The notes under the pieces were generated by a model. It saw only the letters and a list, made by a program, of their open reading frames with translations, was not told where the DNA came from and did no database searches. Positions 7,501 to 16,759 of a DNA stretch of 64,000 nt are shown here, piece after piece (position 1 is the stretch's first letter; each line of letters starts with the position of its first letter). The position numbers and the translations under genes are program-made. The DNA comes from Bacillus sp. DTU_2020_1000418_1_SI_GHA_SEK_038. GTDB lineage: Bacteria; Bacillota; Bacilli; Bacillales; Cytobacillaceae. The DNA is taken from assembly GCF_032341175.1 (NCBI RefSeq), contig NZ_CP135435.1, positions 682,001 to 746,000 of the forward strand, read 5' to 3'.

Positions 7501-9366
7501 TTAATTAAATTGCTTCATTTCCTGTAAAGCCTGCTGAAGATCAGACAAAGTTTTTACTCCATTGTCAATTTCGATTCCGAGTTCAATCATTGTGTCTGCA
7601 GTATCAGGATTGATTCCTGTTATGATCGTAGAGCAGCCTAGTAGTTTAATGCCTTTCACAATTTTAAATAGATGGTTAACAACCGATGTATCGATATAAG
7701 GAACACCTGAAAGATCAATAATTAGTTGCTCAGCTTTTAATTCCTTTACCTTTATAAGTGTTTTTTCACGAATTTTCTTTGCCCGATATGTATCAACATT
7801 TCCCACTACAGGAAGAATACAGACCCTTTCAGCAATCGGGATAATCGGGACAGACAATTCATCAACAGTTTCTCGGTGAATCTTTAATAATTCATCTTTA
7901 TAGCTAACATAATAAGATGTATGGGAATCAATGTATAAGTCAATAATGTCATTGACATATCGCTCTAAGGCAAAGAATTCTTCCATGCTTAGGGAATGAT
8001 TAGATTCAAGGTAAAATCCTTTTATGGCGTTCCAAATAATTCCTCGAGCGGACTGAAAAAGCTCCAAGGATAAATGGATTGGGAAGTCAGCTCTAGCACT
8101 TTTCCCCCCTCTTTCCTTTGCCTTTTCCATAATATCTTCTGTTTTCAACTCAAGGATATTTTCTGTTACGACCTTGATGATGGGGTTTCCTTCTGCTTCA
8201 TACTCTTCAAGAATATGATTTTCCTTCATATACGAAGTAAGGTAGCTTTTGTTTTTCTGTAAATATTGAATCCATTCTTTTGTATAGAAGTGTAGATTGT
8301 CATTTAGAAATTGTGCTAATTCTACCTTTGAATTTACCGAATTGATCATGGAATGGCCCCCTGTATATGTATTGGATGGGTGACTTGCTTTAGCAAATGT
8401 AAGAATGAAGGTGGTTCCTTTTCCTGTTTCGCTAGTGACACGAATGCTGCCATTATTGCTTTGGATGGCATTAAATACTTGGGCAAGCCCCATTCCTTTG
8501 CCATCTTGTTTTAATGTGAAGAAAGGAGTGCCAAGCAGGCGAAGCTTGTCCTTTGGTATGCCGATACCTGTATCAGAGATGCTAAGGTGGATTCCTAAAG
8601 CATCTTCGTATTGCTCAATCATTAAGGTGCCGCCTTCATTCATCGCTTCAATGGCATTCTTAATTAAGTTAAAAAGCGCTTTCTTAATTTGATCCTTCCT
8701 GCCGGTAATTACCGCATTCTCTTGGTTGAAATTCTTTATTAGCTGGATATGATAAAGCTGGTTTTGGAATAAAAGCAATATCGCTTCAATCTCTGAACAT
8801 AAATTAAAGGTTGTATGCTGTTCCTGGAAAAATTCTGGCTTTGATACACTCATTAAATCATTTAAGGTTTGAATGGCTCGGTCTAATTCACTTTGCGCTA
8901 TTTGAGAATACTCTTGATTGTAGCTTTTCTCCATTAGCTGAAGAAAGCCTTTCACAGCAGTTAAAGGATTTCGCACTTCATGGGCAATTCCCGCTGCCAT
9001 TTCTCCGATTGAGGATAACAGGTGATTATTCCAATTATTATGATCATGCATGCTTTGAAGTTGACTCACATTAAAAATAAATATATGAATCTTTTCTAAT
9101 TTTTCATCTTTAAATGTTCGATGAAACAGAAAAAAATGCGGCTGTGTATCTAGGGCAAGAATAAATTCATTTAATTTGCCCATAAAACATTCATGCAGTT
9201 TTGTCTTAAGGTCACTGTTTTTTATTCGGTGAAATAGGTAATTGGAGTTACTGTCCTCTGAAATTAATAGTCTTTTTCCTGCAGAATTCATCTTTTGGAT
9301 TGTTCCATCAGGAGTCAGCTCTATCATTCCATATAAGGCTTCATTAGAGGCAGGCGATTTAATCAA
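7501..9366 (-). CDS. Histidine kinase fused to RsbRD_N-STAS (RsbR-type) module
   Basis: This soluble protein of 621 residues has two halves. Residues 1-110 look like a degenerate PAS domain; the kinase core follows, with the H-box GIAHEVRNPLTAVKGF (His129), N-box NLIKNAIEAM, G1 SDTGIGIP and G2 GKGMGLA, all of the sporulation-kinase type. From about residue 345 it continues into an RsbRD-like helical domain (ADFPIHLSLELFQSARGIIW) and a C-terminal STAS domain (IPIAERVCILPVVGNVDT, IDLSGVPYIDTSVVNHL, TGINPDTADTM), which match the phosphorylated regions of RsbR. The start is a TTG overlapping the TGA of the RsbT-like gene (TTGA), so translation is coupled. No transmembrane segment and no adjacent response regulator are present. 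The fusion joins two signalling systems that are normally separate. Confidence 0.9.
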   Translation of the reverse strand: MIKSPASNEALYGMIELTPDGTIQKMNSAGKRLLISEDSNSNYLFHRIKNSDLKTKLHECFMGKLNEFILALDTQPHFFLFHRTFKDEKLEKIHIFIFNVSQLQSMHDHNNWNNHLLSSIGEMAAGIAHEVRNPLTAVKGFLQLMEKSYNQEYSQIAQSELDRAIQTLNDLMSVSKPEFFQEQHTTFNLCSEIEAILLLFQNQLYHIQLIKNFNQENAVITGRKDQIKKALFNLIKNAIEAMNEGGTLMIEQYEDALGIHLSISDTGIGIPKDKLRLLGTPFFTLKQDGKGMGLAQVFNAIQSNNGSIRVTSETGKGTTFILTFAKASHPSNTYTGGHSMINSVNSKVELAQFLNDNLHFYTKEWIQYLQKNKSYLTSYMKENHILEEYEAEGNPIIKVVTENILELKTEDIMEKAKERGGKSARADFPIHLSLELFQSARGIIWNAIKGFYLESNHSLSMEEFFALERYVNDIIDLYIDSHTSYYVSYKDELLKIHRETVDELSVPIIPIAERVCILPVVGNVDTYRAKKIREKTLIKVKELKAEQLIIDLSGVPYIDTSVVNHLFKIVKGIKLLGCSTIITGINPDTADTMIELGIEIDNGVKTLSDLQQALQEMKQFN

Positions 9367-9767
9367 TTTATGGTACCCCCATTATTGAGCCACTTTACAG
9401 CTCGGACTTTTGTTCCATGGTTTATTTTGCTGGTAATTTCAAATTCATCCATAAGACGCCTTACTCCAGTTACTCCAAGGCCTAAGCCCGTCTTCGAGGA
9501 ATAAGACTGGGCCAATATTTGCTCCAAGTTCTTAATCCCAGGGCCTTGATCGCTGGCAATGATTTCTATACAGTGAGGAAGTGGCCTTATTTGAAGCTCG
9601 CCTTTACCAGCATAGAAGACGATGTTACGAGTTAATTCCATTATAGAAACAACAACTTTGGTTTGTTGGCTACAACTTAAGCCTGACTCCCGTGCAACCT
9701 TTTTTCCTATTGAACTTGCCACATACACATCGTCTTCTCGCTCAATAACAATTTTGTACAAATCCAT
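9363..9767 (-). CDS. RsbT-like serine/threonine protein kinase
   Basis: This 134-residue GHKL-fold kinase matches B. subtilis RsbT closely in length and motifs: N-box SIMELTRNIVFYAGKG (Asn48), G1 box ASDQGPGI (residues 72-78), the glycine lid TGLGLGVTGVRRLMDEFE and the C-terminal VRAVKWL. RsbT phosphorylates the STAS proteins RsbS and RsbR in the stressosome and then activates the RsbU phosphatase. Here no rsbS or rsbU is adjacent. The only partner is the downstream kinase-STAS fusion, whose TTG start overlaps this gene's stop. The ATG has a purine-rich site (AAAGGAACGGAG). It most likely acts on the STAS domain of its neighbour. Confidence 0.9.
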   Translation of the reverse strand: MDLYKIVIEREDDVYVASSIGKKVARESGLSCSQQTKVVVSIMELTRNIVFYAGKGELQIRPLPHCIEIIASDQGPGIKNLEQILAQSYSSKTGLGLGVTGVRRLMDEFEITSKINHGTKVRAVKWLNNGGTIN

Positions 9768-9899
9768 CTCCGTTCCTTTATGTAAAAATATTAGAATTTT
9801 GAGAGTATTTTAGCATATTTTAGCTAAATTTTATCATAATTATTAAAAAAGTATAGTAGAATTTTTCTATTATATTAAAATAATAAGTATAGTATATAA

Positions 9900-9933
9900 A
9901 AAAGAACTCGCTATGCTTCACACGAGTTCTTTC
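9900..9933 (-). terminator. Terminator after mtnE
   Basis: AAGAACTCG (9902-9910) pairs with CGAGTTCTT (9923-9931). A run of A on the + strand before it gives the U-run on the - strand. Confidence 0.8.
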
Positions 9934-9943
9934 CAAATGCTTT

Positions 9944-11122
9944 TTATAATTCCTGATTACCGAAAAGGTCCAGCTTTCCAATTCGTCCAATAGCCTCTAC
10001 AAGCACTTCTTCGTCTACTAATAACCCAACCCGGACATAGCCCTCACCATATTCGCCAAAACCTTTACCGGCGGCCACGGCCACATCAGCTTTTTCTAGC
10101 AAATAATCCGCGAAGGATTCACTTGTAAATCTAGCTGGGACAGGGAGCCACGCAAAGAAGGATCCGCTTGGTGCTTCTGCTTTCCAGCCGATTTTTTTGC
10201 ATTCTTCTATTAGTACGTTACGGCGGCTTTCATAACGTGTAAGCAGTTCATCCACACAGCTTTGATCCTCTGTTAAGGCTGCAGCAGCTGCTTTTTGTAC
10301 CGCTGGAAACAAACTGCAGTATAAATGATCTTGAATTAGATTAAGTGCTTCAATAATTTTTGGATTGCCAACTGCGAATCCAACACGCCAGCCTGCCATA
10401 TTATAGGTTTTGGATAATGTATACATTTCTACACCAATTTCTTTAGCCCCCTCGACTTCAAGGAAGCTAGTCGGTTTCTTTCCATCGAATCCAATCGCGC
10501 CATAGGCAAAATCGTGCAGAACAGTTATATTATGTTCCTTAGCAAATGCAACTGTTTCTTCGAAAAAGACACGGTCAGCAGTAGCTCCTGTTGGATTGTT
10601 AGGGTAGTTCAAATACATTAGCTTAGCCGCTTCCCTTTGCTGAATAGGGATTGCGTTGAAATCGGGCAGAAATTTATTTTCTGCTTTTAAAGGAAAAGTC
10701 TCATATTGGACATTAGCCAGGACGACACCGGATAAGTAATCAGGATACCCTGGATCAGGAAGCAGCATGAGCTCACCTTCATTTAATAAACACATAGGCA
10801 GCTCCACTAATCCTGTCTTTGTTCCAAAAAGGATCGCCACTTCAGTTGAAGGGTCAATTTCAACACCGTATTGTTTTTGATAAAATTCCGCAGCTGCATT
10901 TTTTAATTCTTGAATCCCGCGAAACGGTGAGTATTTATGCGTTTTTGGATCCTCAGCAGCGGATTGAAGCGCTTTTACGATATGAGGCGGTGTTGGCTGA
11001 TCTGGGTTTCCTTGTCCTAAATTAATAATGTCCCGGCCTTCTGCAATAGCTTTGTTTACCTTTTCAACCAAGGTAGCAAAAAATTGGACAGGCAGTTTTT
11101 TTAAGCGATTTGAATATTCCAT
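9944..11122 (-). CDS. mtnE: MtnE: aminotransferase of methionine salvage
   Basis: This class I/II PLP aminotransferase matches B. subtilis MtnE (YkrV), which transaminates 2-keto-4-methylthiobutyrate to methionine. Diagnostic stretches are INLGQGNPDQPTPPHIV, LFGTKTGLVELP, PDPGYPDY, NYPNNPTGA, the PLP lysine in YTLSKTYNMAGWRVGFAVGN and GEYGEGYVRVGLL. I chose the ATG at 11122, which has AAGGTG 7 bp upstream; a GTG three codons earlier keeps the frame but is too close to that site. The other mtn genes are not adjacent, as in B. subtilis. No S-box leader was seen. It stands alone with its own terminator. Confidence 0.9.
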   Translation of the reverse strand: MEYSNRLKKLPVQFFATLVEKVNKAIAEGRDIINLGQGNPDQPTPPHIVKALQSAAEDPKTHKYSPFRGIQELKNAAAEFYQKQYGVEIDPSTEVAILFGTKTGLVELPMCLLNEGELMLLPDPGYPDYLSGVVLANVQYETFPLKAENKFLPDFNAIPIQQREAAKLMYLNYPNNPTGATADRVFFEETVAFAKEHNITVLHDFAYGAIGFDGKKPTSFLEVEGAKEIGVEMYTLSKTYNMAGWRVGFAVGNPKIIEALNLIQDHLYCSLFPAVQKAAAAALTEDQSCVDELLTRYESRRNVLIEECKKIGWKAEAPSGSFFAWLPVPARFTSESFADYLLEKADVAVAAGKGFGEYGEGYVRVGLLVDEEVLVEAIGRIGKLDLFGNQEL

Positions 11123-11548
11123 GTGCTTCACCTTTTCTATAATAAAATGAAATAATTGAAAAATAAATATAATACTATTGTAGATGCTTGCATTTTAATT
11201 TCAAATTTTATATTTTTTCAGTTAAAATGTCTAGAGCCTGATAAGAAAATTTTCGAACAAGATGCTTTATTCATACCGGAAAATATTATATGTTAATGGG
11301 GGTCAGTTTCCGCTTGTTTTTGCAGGAGACTGGCCTATTTGTGAAATATTGGTAAGAGGGATAAGTAAAAATGAAGGTAGAAATGCGAAAGAGGGCATAC
11401 TAAAATCATTTCCAAGAGTGGTTTTAAGTGTTGAAAAAGAGGAAGAGAAAAGAAAAAACTTCAAAAGTTTCAATTAGATTTCTGAATATGATTTTCGACA
11501 AGATATGATATAATTATTTTATAAAAATAACAGCGAGGAGCAATCACT
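11123..11548. other. Intergenic region between mtnE and proline dehydrogenase
   Basis: About 425 bp with divergent flanking genes. One hairpin is visible (GGTCAGTTTCC at 11301-11311 with GGAGACTGGCC at 11325-11335, followed by TATTT). It may be a weak attenuator in the putB leader. A 71-codon frame at 11262-11477 has no ribosome site, a lysine/glutamate-rich end and no recognisable domain, so I do not call it a gene. Confidence 0.5.
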
Positions 11549-12526
11549 ATGCTAAAAGATATATTTATGGGCCTATCCCAAAACCAATTTCTTAATAGTG
11601 CTGCTAAAAAGTATGGTTTAAAATTGGGAGCGCAAAGTGTCGTTGCGGGAACAAATATCGAAGAAACCATTAAAAGTATTAAAGAACTTAATGCTCAGGG
11701 CATCTCTTGTACGGTAGATAATTTAGGTGAATTTGTATTTAAAGAGGAAGAAGCAACAGAAGCGAAGGAACAAATTCTCAAGGTAATCGAAGCGATTCAT
11801 GAACATCAAGTAGATGCTCATATTTCTTTAAAGCCTACACAATTAGGTCTTGATATTGACTACAATTTTTGCTTAAGCAATTTAAGAGAAATTGTTGACG
11901 CAGCAAGTAAGTATGATATGCATATCAATTTTGATATGGAGGATTATGGACATCTACAGCCATCATTTGACCTATTAGACGAACTTTCTAAGGAATATAA
12001 TAATATCGGGACGGTTATCCAAGCTTATTTCTTCCGTGCAGAAGAAGATATTCAAAAGTACAAAAACTACCGTCTTCGTATAGTTAAAGGCGCTTATAAA
12101 GAAACTGAGCAAGTTGCATACCAAGATAAAAAGGATATCGATCGAAACTTTATTAAGCTAATCGAATATCATTTATTAAATGGAGAGTTCACATCCATTG
12201 CTACACATGATCATCATATTATCAACCATGTGAAGGAATTCGTTAAAAAGAATGATATTCCAAATGATAAATTTGAATTCCAAATGCTGTATGGCTTTAG
12301 AAAAGACATGCAGTTACAACTGGCAAAAGAGGGATATAACTTCTGTACGTATGTGCCATTCGGCAAAGATTGGTATGGATACTTCATGCGCCGCCTTGCA
12401 GAAAGACCGCAAAATTTAAATCTTGTTGCGAAACAAGTATTTAACAAGAAAACAAACACCTTCCTTGGTGTGGCAGCGGGAGCATTCTTATTAGGAAGAA
12501 TGACGAAGAAGAAAAACAATAAATAA
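11549..12526 (+). CDS. Proline dehydrogenase (monofunctional, PutB/FadM type)
   Basis: This 325-residue FAD enzyme oxidises proline to pyrroline-5-carboxylate. The (beta/alpha)8 core is recognisable by SCTVDNLGEFV, HISLKPTQLGLDIDY, INFDMEDY, YRLRIVKGAYKE, IATHDHHII, FEFQMLYGFRKDMQ and the C-terminal YVPFGKDWYGYFMRRLAERPQN. AGGAGC lies before the ATG. The P5C dehydrogenase needed to complete the pathway is not next to it, so rocA/putC must be elsewhere. The very C-terminus (FLGVAAGAFLLGRMTKKKNNK) is short, hydrophobic then basic, and could tether the enzyme to the membrane. Residue identities look complete. Confidence 0.93.
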   Translation: MLKDIFMGLSQNQFLNSAAKKYGLKLGAQSVVAGTNIEETIKSIKELNAQGISCTVDNLGEFVFKEEEATEAKEQILKVIEAIHEHQVDAHISLKPTQLGLDIDYNFCLSNLREIVDAASKYDMHINFDMEDYGHLQPSFDLLDELSKEYNNIGTVIQAYFFRAEEDIQKYKNYRLRIVKGAYKETEQVAYQDKKDIDRNFIKLIEYHLLNGEFTSIATHDHHIINHVKEFVKKNDIPNDKFEFQMLYGFRKDMQLQLAKEGYNFCTYVPFGKDWYGYFMRRLAERPQNLNLVAKQVFNKKTNTFLGVAAGAFLLGRMTKKKNNK

Positions 12527-12551
12527 TTCGGGTCCATTCTCGTTTTGAATG

Positions 12552-12590
12552 GAAAGGTCTGTCTCTAATTGGGGCAGGCCTGTTTTGTTT
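12552..12590 (+). terminator. Terminator after proline dehydrogenase
   Basis: AGGTCTGTCTC (12555-12565) pairs with GGGGCAGGCCT (12571-12581), allowing G-U pairs, followed by GTTTTGTTT. Confidence 0.7.
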
Positions 12591-12642
12591 GATAAATGAT
12601 GGTAAAATAAGAATAATAATGAAAAGTGATAGGGAGATTCAA

Positions 12643-13023
12643 ATGTTCAAAGCTCAAAAAGAATATTATTGGAAGATTGGATTATTAGTATCGTTTATTT
12701 CGTTTATATTACTTATTACAGCGGTCGGAAAGGTTTTGGATTCAGAGTTAAATATTAAAAACCTTGCTGCTTTTATAGGGTTTTCACTGGCAGTTGGACT
12801 GATCGCATTATTATTAGTGCGCTTTGGTTTCAAAGTAGCACTTATCTTCTTTCTCGTTGGTCTCATCATTGGATTTATTGAAATGTATCGCCTTTTCTTT
12901 AGTGACTCTTCTGGATGGGGAGATTTAGCGGGACTTATCTCTTTATTTATGTGGGTGTTTATGGGTATTGGATTAGGAGTTTTTGCTCAATTAGGTGCAT
13001 ACTACTGGCGAAAAAGGAAATAG
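12643..13023 (+). CDS. Small four-helix membrane protein, unknown function
   Basis: A 126-residue protein starting MFKAQKEYYWK, with AGGGAGA 6-7 bp before the ATG at 12643; an upstream in-frame ATG at 12589 lacks such a site. Four hydrophobic segments are seen: IGLLVSFISFILLITAV, LAAFIGFSLAVGLIALLLV, VALIFFLVGLIIGFIEMY and LISLFMWVFMGIGLGVFAQLG. The C-terminus YYWRKRK is basic, suggesting a cytoplasmic end. I do not recognise the family. It stands alone between two terminators, and a hairpin lies just after the stop. Confidence 0.75.
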   Translation: MFKAQKEYYWKIGLLVSFISFILLITAVGKVLDSELNIKNLAAFIGFSLAVGLIALLLVRFGFKVALIFFLVGLIIGFIEMYRLFFSDSSGWGDLAGLISLFMWVFMGIGLGVFAQLGAYYWRKRK

Positions 13024-13257
13024 CAGTAACATGGAAGCCTCCACAAACAGTGGGGGCTTAACAGGACGCAAGCATATTTTAACAAATATCATCGATAGCC
13101 TCATAATTTACCTGCATGAATTTGAAGTTCCTCAAGAATAAACCATCTAAATGATCCATATCCAAAGTGTAATTCCTACAATTCACGAAGATTTTTCAAA
13201 AGGACAAGCATTCTGCTGAGAGCACTCGACTTTTTCGAGGGCTCTCTTTTTTATTAT
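13024..13257 (+). other. Hairpins and a possible 36-codon ORF after the small membrane protein
   Basis: A hairpin AAGCCTCCAC/GTGGGGGCTT (13035-13059) lacks a T-run. A stronger terminator follows: GAGAGCACTCGA (13218-13229) with TCGAGGGCTCTC (13235-13246), then TTTTTT. Between them, 13031-13141 encodes a 36-residue frame whose second half (LTNIIDSLIIYLHEFEVPQE) looks protein-like, but its first codons lie in the hairpin and the ribosome site is poor. Confidence 0.5.
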
Positions 13258-13347
13258 TAGACTAAATGTTTACCCCCTCTAAGACTGTAGACTTAGAAAA
13301 ATATCTGTCTAAGGCACGTTATGAAAGATTGGAAATGTAGTTAAGAT

Positions 13348-13376
13348 GGTAAAAGAATGAATTGTTAACTTTTACC
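13348..13376. promoter_or_regulatory. Inverted repeat upstream of the RND gene
   Basis: GGTAAAAG (13348-13355) and CTTTTACC (13369-13376) flank the likely -35 region TTGTTA; a -10-like TTAAAA follows 17 bp later. This could be an operator for a regulator encoded elsewhere. Confidence 0.4.
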
Positions 13377-13429
13377 TAATCATGTTAAAATATCCAAATC
13401 TATTTTAACCTACAAGGTAAAGGAAGAGA

Positions 13430-16400
13430 GTGAGGAGAAAAGGATTGAAATTATTGAAGTTTATTGTGCAAAGGAAAATGTTAATTGCTTTAATGTCAGT
13501 GTTGGTTTTAGCCATTGGAAGCTACTCGTTATTTGAATTAGATAAGGAATTAATGCCAGCCATTAGTATGGACGGCGCCTATGTTGAAATTGGTGCGGGA
13601 GAAATGGCTGCAATTGAAGTTGAACGGACAATCACAACTCCTTTAGAGCAGAAGATTAGAGGAATTGACGGTGTCGAAAGTATTCAATCGACTACAATGA
13701 TTGGCAGAAGCGCTCTGCAAATGACATTTGAGCGGGGTCGTGGGGAAGAAGTATTTAAGGAAGTAGAGTCAATTGTTAATGCTGAAAAGGCCGACAATTC
13801 AGGAATCAAGGAAATGGCTGCTGGTCAATACGGTGCAAGTCAGAGCTATGAATTCTTTATGGATATTTCGAATGGCAGCATGAATGACATGACGGAATTT
13901 GCACAGACCATATTAGAGCCAAGATTAGAAGAGCTTCCAGAGGTACGTGACGTAATGCTTTCCGGAATTCTGGAGCATGAAGTAAAAATTGAATTTAATC
14001 GTGCAGAAATGCTGAAGCATGGATTAGAGGCAGGCCAAGTAATCAGTGCAATCCAGATGTCCAATAATGAAGCCACTTTAGGCGAACTTACTAATGAAAA
14101 GGATTCTCCTTCTTTGCGATGGAGTACGAAATTAGAAAATATTAAAGATGTAAAAGAAATAAAAATTCCTACTCAATCGGAATATATCGAGCTTAGCAAA
14201 GTAGCAGATATTTCCCTGCAGCCTAAGGAGAGTTCATCATTTGTCTGGAAAGATGGAACGAAAGATCTTATTTTTATCCAGGTTGGCAGGGCTGCGGATG
14301 TAACGCAAATTGAGATGGCAAAAGCAGTTCGGGATGAAATAAAAAAAATTCGGGATGAAGGTTTAGTTGCAGGATTTCAATTAAATGAAATGGTCGCACA
14401 GGCAGATTATGTTCAGGAATCGATTGATGGGGTAACAGACAATATCCTTATTGGCGGGCTAATCTCTGCAATCATTCTTCTCATTTTCCTTAGAAATCTG
14501 AGGGCAACGATCATTATCGGCATTTCCATCCCAACATCCGTATTATTAACCTTTGCAGCGATGTGGATGTTTGGCTACAGCTTTAATATTTTGACCTTAA
14601 TTGGACTTGGATTGGGAATTGGGATGATGGTTGATTCATCCATCGTTATCCTAGAATCCATTTATCGAAAGAAAGAGCTAGGTTTGAACAAGCTTGATGC
14701 GGTTTTAGAAGGAACTAAGGAAGTCGCTTCCTCCGTAATTGCATCGGTACTAACGACTATTGTCGTATTCCTTCCAATTGGAATGATCGGTGGCGAAATG
14801 GGTCAATTTATGATCATACTTTCAGTAGTTGTTGCTATTACACTAATCAGCTCAATGATTGTGGCCTTTACATTAATTCCTACATTATCAGATAAGTTTA
14901 TGAAGCTTAAAAAGACAAAGGGATCTGCTAAAGAAGGAATTTTTATCCGGGTGTATAGCCAAGTTGTTTCCTGGACGATAAAGAAAAAGCGCCGCAGTCT
15001 TAGTGTCATTACTCTCTTTTTCCTAATGTTTGCAGGGTCATTATTACTAGTAACAAAGATCCCAATGACGATTATGCCCGATATGTTTAACCGATATTCA
15101 GAGCTGATGGTGGATCTAGAACCAGGTATAACGAATCAAGAAAAAGTAGAAATTGTTCAAACGATGAATGAAAAACTAAGTGCTATCGAGGATGTAGAAA
15201 CGAGTTATGTACTCGATAATGGCGGAATGCTGTACAGTATCATCAATATGACAAAAGGCGATGATATTAAAAAGGAACAAAAGGAAGTAAACGAGGATAT
15301 CCTTAAAACACTGCGGGAAATGCAGAAGGATCATCCAATTGAAAGCATCCAAAGTGCAATGTCAGGTGGTGGAGGCTCACCTGTTCAAGTAAATATTAAA
15401 GGGGAAAGCATTGAAGAGCTGCAAACAGCCGGAAATAAATTTAAGGAAAAACTTCAAGAAGTTGATGGAATCGTTGGGGTAAGAACCTCAATAGAACGCA
15501 TGTCCCAGGAGGAAGTCATTGTTTTAAAAACGGATGAGATTGAAAAAGCTGGACTTTCTCAACTTCAAATTAAACAATTAATCGAGCAGTCATTTTTACA
15601 AATGCCTGTTGGTGAAATGATCATAAACGATGAGAAGGTTCCTTTATCTGTAAAGTGGGATAAAAAGACCGGGACGAAAAAAGATTTATTGGAATTAAAA
15701 GTTCCCATTATAGATGGAGAGAAGAACTTATCTGCTTTCATTGAATTGAAAAGTGTAGATACGCCTAATGAAATTTCCCATACAGACGGCGAACGGTATA
15801 TCTCTATTTCTGCTGAAATTGAGGGTAAGGATCTTGGAGCGGTCAATCGGGATGTTCAGAAATTAATCGAAGAGTTCAATGTCCCTGCAGGCTATACAGT
15901 GTCAGCTGCCGGTGATCTTGAACAACAGCAGGAATTAATGATGGAAATGATCTTTGTTATAGGAATTGCTTTATTCCTGGTTTATCTAGTTATGGCGGTT
16001 CAGTTCAATCATTTAGGCCATCCAATCATTGTTATGTCAGTGATCCCGATGACGATTGTAGGTGCCATTCTAGGTTTATTTATCACCCAAATGGAGCTAA
16101 ATCTGATGTCAGGAATGGGTGTCATCATGTTAATTGGGATCGTCTTAAACAACGCTATTCTGTTAATTGATCGTACAAAACAGCTTCGCAGTGAGGGCTT
16201 CTCTGTTGAAGAAGCGCTTCTTGAAGCGGGAAAAAATCGTATTCGTCCAATATTCATGACAACCTTAACGACTGCTGGCGCGATGCTTCCATTAGCCCTT
16301 GCCTCAGGCACATCGGGTAATTATCAGGCGCCAATGGCCACAGTGATTATCTTCGGCCTAATGTTCGCGACTTTTATTACATTACTTCTTATACCGGCCG

Positions 16401-16504
16401 TTTACCGTTTATTTTCAGTAAAGACACTGAGTTTAAAGGCGGCGAGGAAACAGAGGCGCAAAGATGTTATCGAGGTTCAAGCTGTGCCTGAAACAGTGAA
16501 ATAG
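13430..16504 (+). CDS. RND-superfamily efflux transporter (AcrB/HAE1 type)
   Basis: A 1024-residue transporter with the two-fold RND layout: a first helix (LIALMSVLVLAIGSYSLF), a ~300-residue extracellular loop with MISP-like ELDKELMPAISMDGAYVEI, helices 2-6, a second loop from about 540 and helices 8-12. The proton-relay region shows LIGLGLGIGMMVDSSIVILESIYR in helix 4 and a paired LIGIVLNNAILLIDR. Gram-positive relatives include SwrC (YerP), which confers surfactin resistance and works without an outer-membrane partner. No membrane-fusion protein or TetR gene is adjacent. The start is a GTG at 13430 with AAAGGAAG upstream; a TTG five codons later is an alternative. The substrate is unknown. 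Confidence 0.9.
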   Translation: MRRKGLKLLKFIVQRKMLIALMSVLVLAIGSYSLFELDKELMPAISMDGAYVEIGAGEMAAIEVERTITTPLEQKIRGIDGVESIQSTTMIGRSALQMTFERGRGEEVFKEVESIVNAEKADNSGIKEMAAGQYGASQSYEFFMDISNGSMNDMTEFAQTILEPRLEELPEVRDVMLSGILEHEVKIEFNRAEMLKHGLEAGQVISAIQMSNNEATLGELTNEKDSPSLRWSTKLENIKDVKEIKIPTQSEYIELSKVADISLQPKESSSFVWKDGTKDLIFIQVGRAADVTQIEMAKAVRDEIKKIRDEGLVAGFQLNEMVAQADYVQESIDGVTDNILIGGLISAIILLIFLRNLRATIIIGISIPTSVLLTFAAMWMFGYSFNILTLIGLGLGIGMMVDSSIVILESIYRKKELGLNKLDAVLEGTKEVASSVIASVLTTIVVFLPIGMIGGEMGQFMIILSVVVAITLISSMIVAFTLIPTLSDKFMKLKKTKGSAKEGIFIRVYSQVVSWTIKKKRRSLSVITLFFLMFAGSLLLVTKIPMTIMPDMFNRYSELMVDLEPGITNQEKVEIVQTMNEKLSAIEDVETSYVLDNGGMLYSIINMTKGDDIKKEQKEVNEDILKTLREMQKDHPIESIQSAMSGGGGSPVQVNIKGESIEELQTAGNKFKEKLQEVDGIVGVRTSIERMSQEEVIVLKTDEIEKAGLSQLQIKQLIEQSFLQMPVGEMIINDEKVPLSVKWDKKTGTKKDLLELKVPIIDGEKNLSAFIELKSVDTPNEISHTDGERYISISAEIEGKDLGAVNRDVQKLIEEFNVPAGYTVSAAGDLEQQQELMMEMIFVIGIALFLVYLVMAVQFNHLGHPIIVMSVIPMTIVGAILGLFITQMELNLMSGMGVIMLIGIVLNNAILLIDRTKQLRSEGFSVEEALLEAGKNRIRPIFMTTLTTAGAMLPLALASGTSGNYQAPMATVIIFGLMFATFITLLLIPAVYRLFSVKTLSLKAARKQRRKDVIEVQAVPETVK

Positions 16505-16519
16505 GGAGATCGTTTTAAA

Positions 16520-16555
16520 AAATAGCCCAGAGCAGATGCTTTGGGTTATTTTTGT
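16520..16555 (+). terminator. Terminator after the RND gene
   Basis: ATAGCCCAGAGC (16522-16533) pairs with GCTTTGGGTTAT (16538-16549), followed by TTTTTG. Confidence 0.8.
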
Positions 16556-16759
16556 TGAAAAAAATGCAAAGGCACCTTCTAACTTTTTATAGCCTTAAGA
16601 CTTATTCTTATTTAAAATCAATTAAATCCTAAGTCCCTGATAAAAGTCTTGTTTTGAAAAATAGCTAGGTTTAAAGTTTCGTTTTTAGTTTTTGAAAAGG
16701 TTTGCAGGAAATCAAAGCGAATTCCTTTTGTGAAATCATAACTCAAGGAGGTTTTCGTT

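Noticed and set aside
11262..11477. 71-codon open frame between mtnE and proline dehydrogenase
   Set aside because: No ribosome site, mixed composition and overlap with a hairpin; no recognisable domain.
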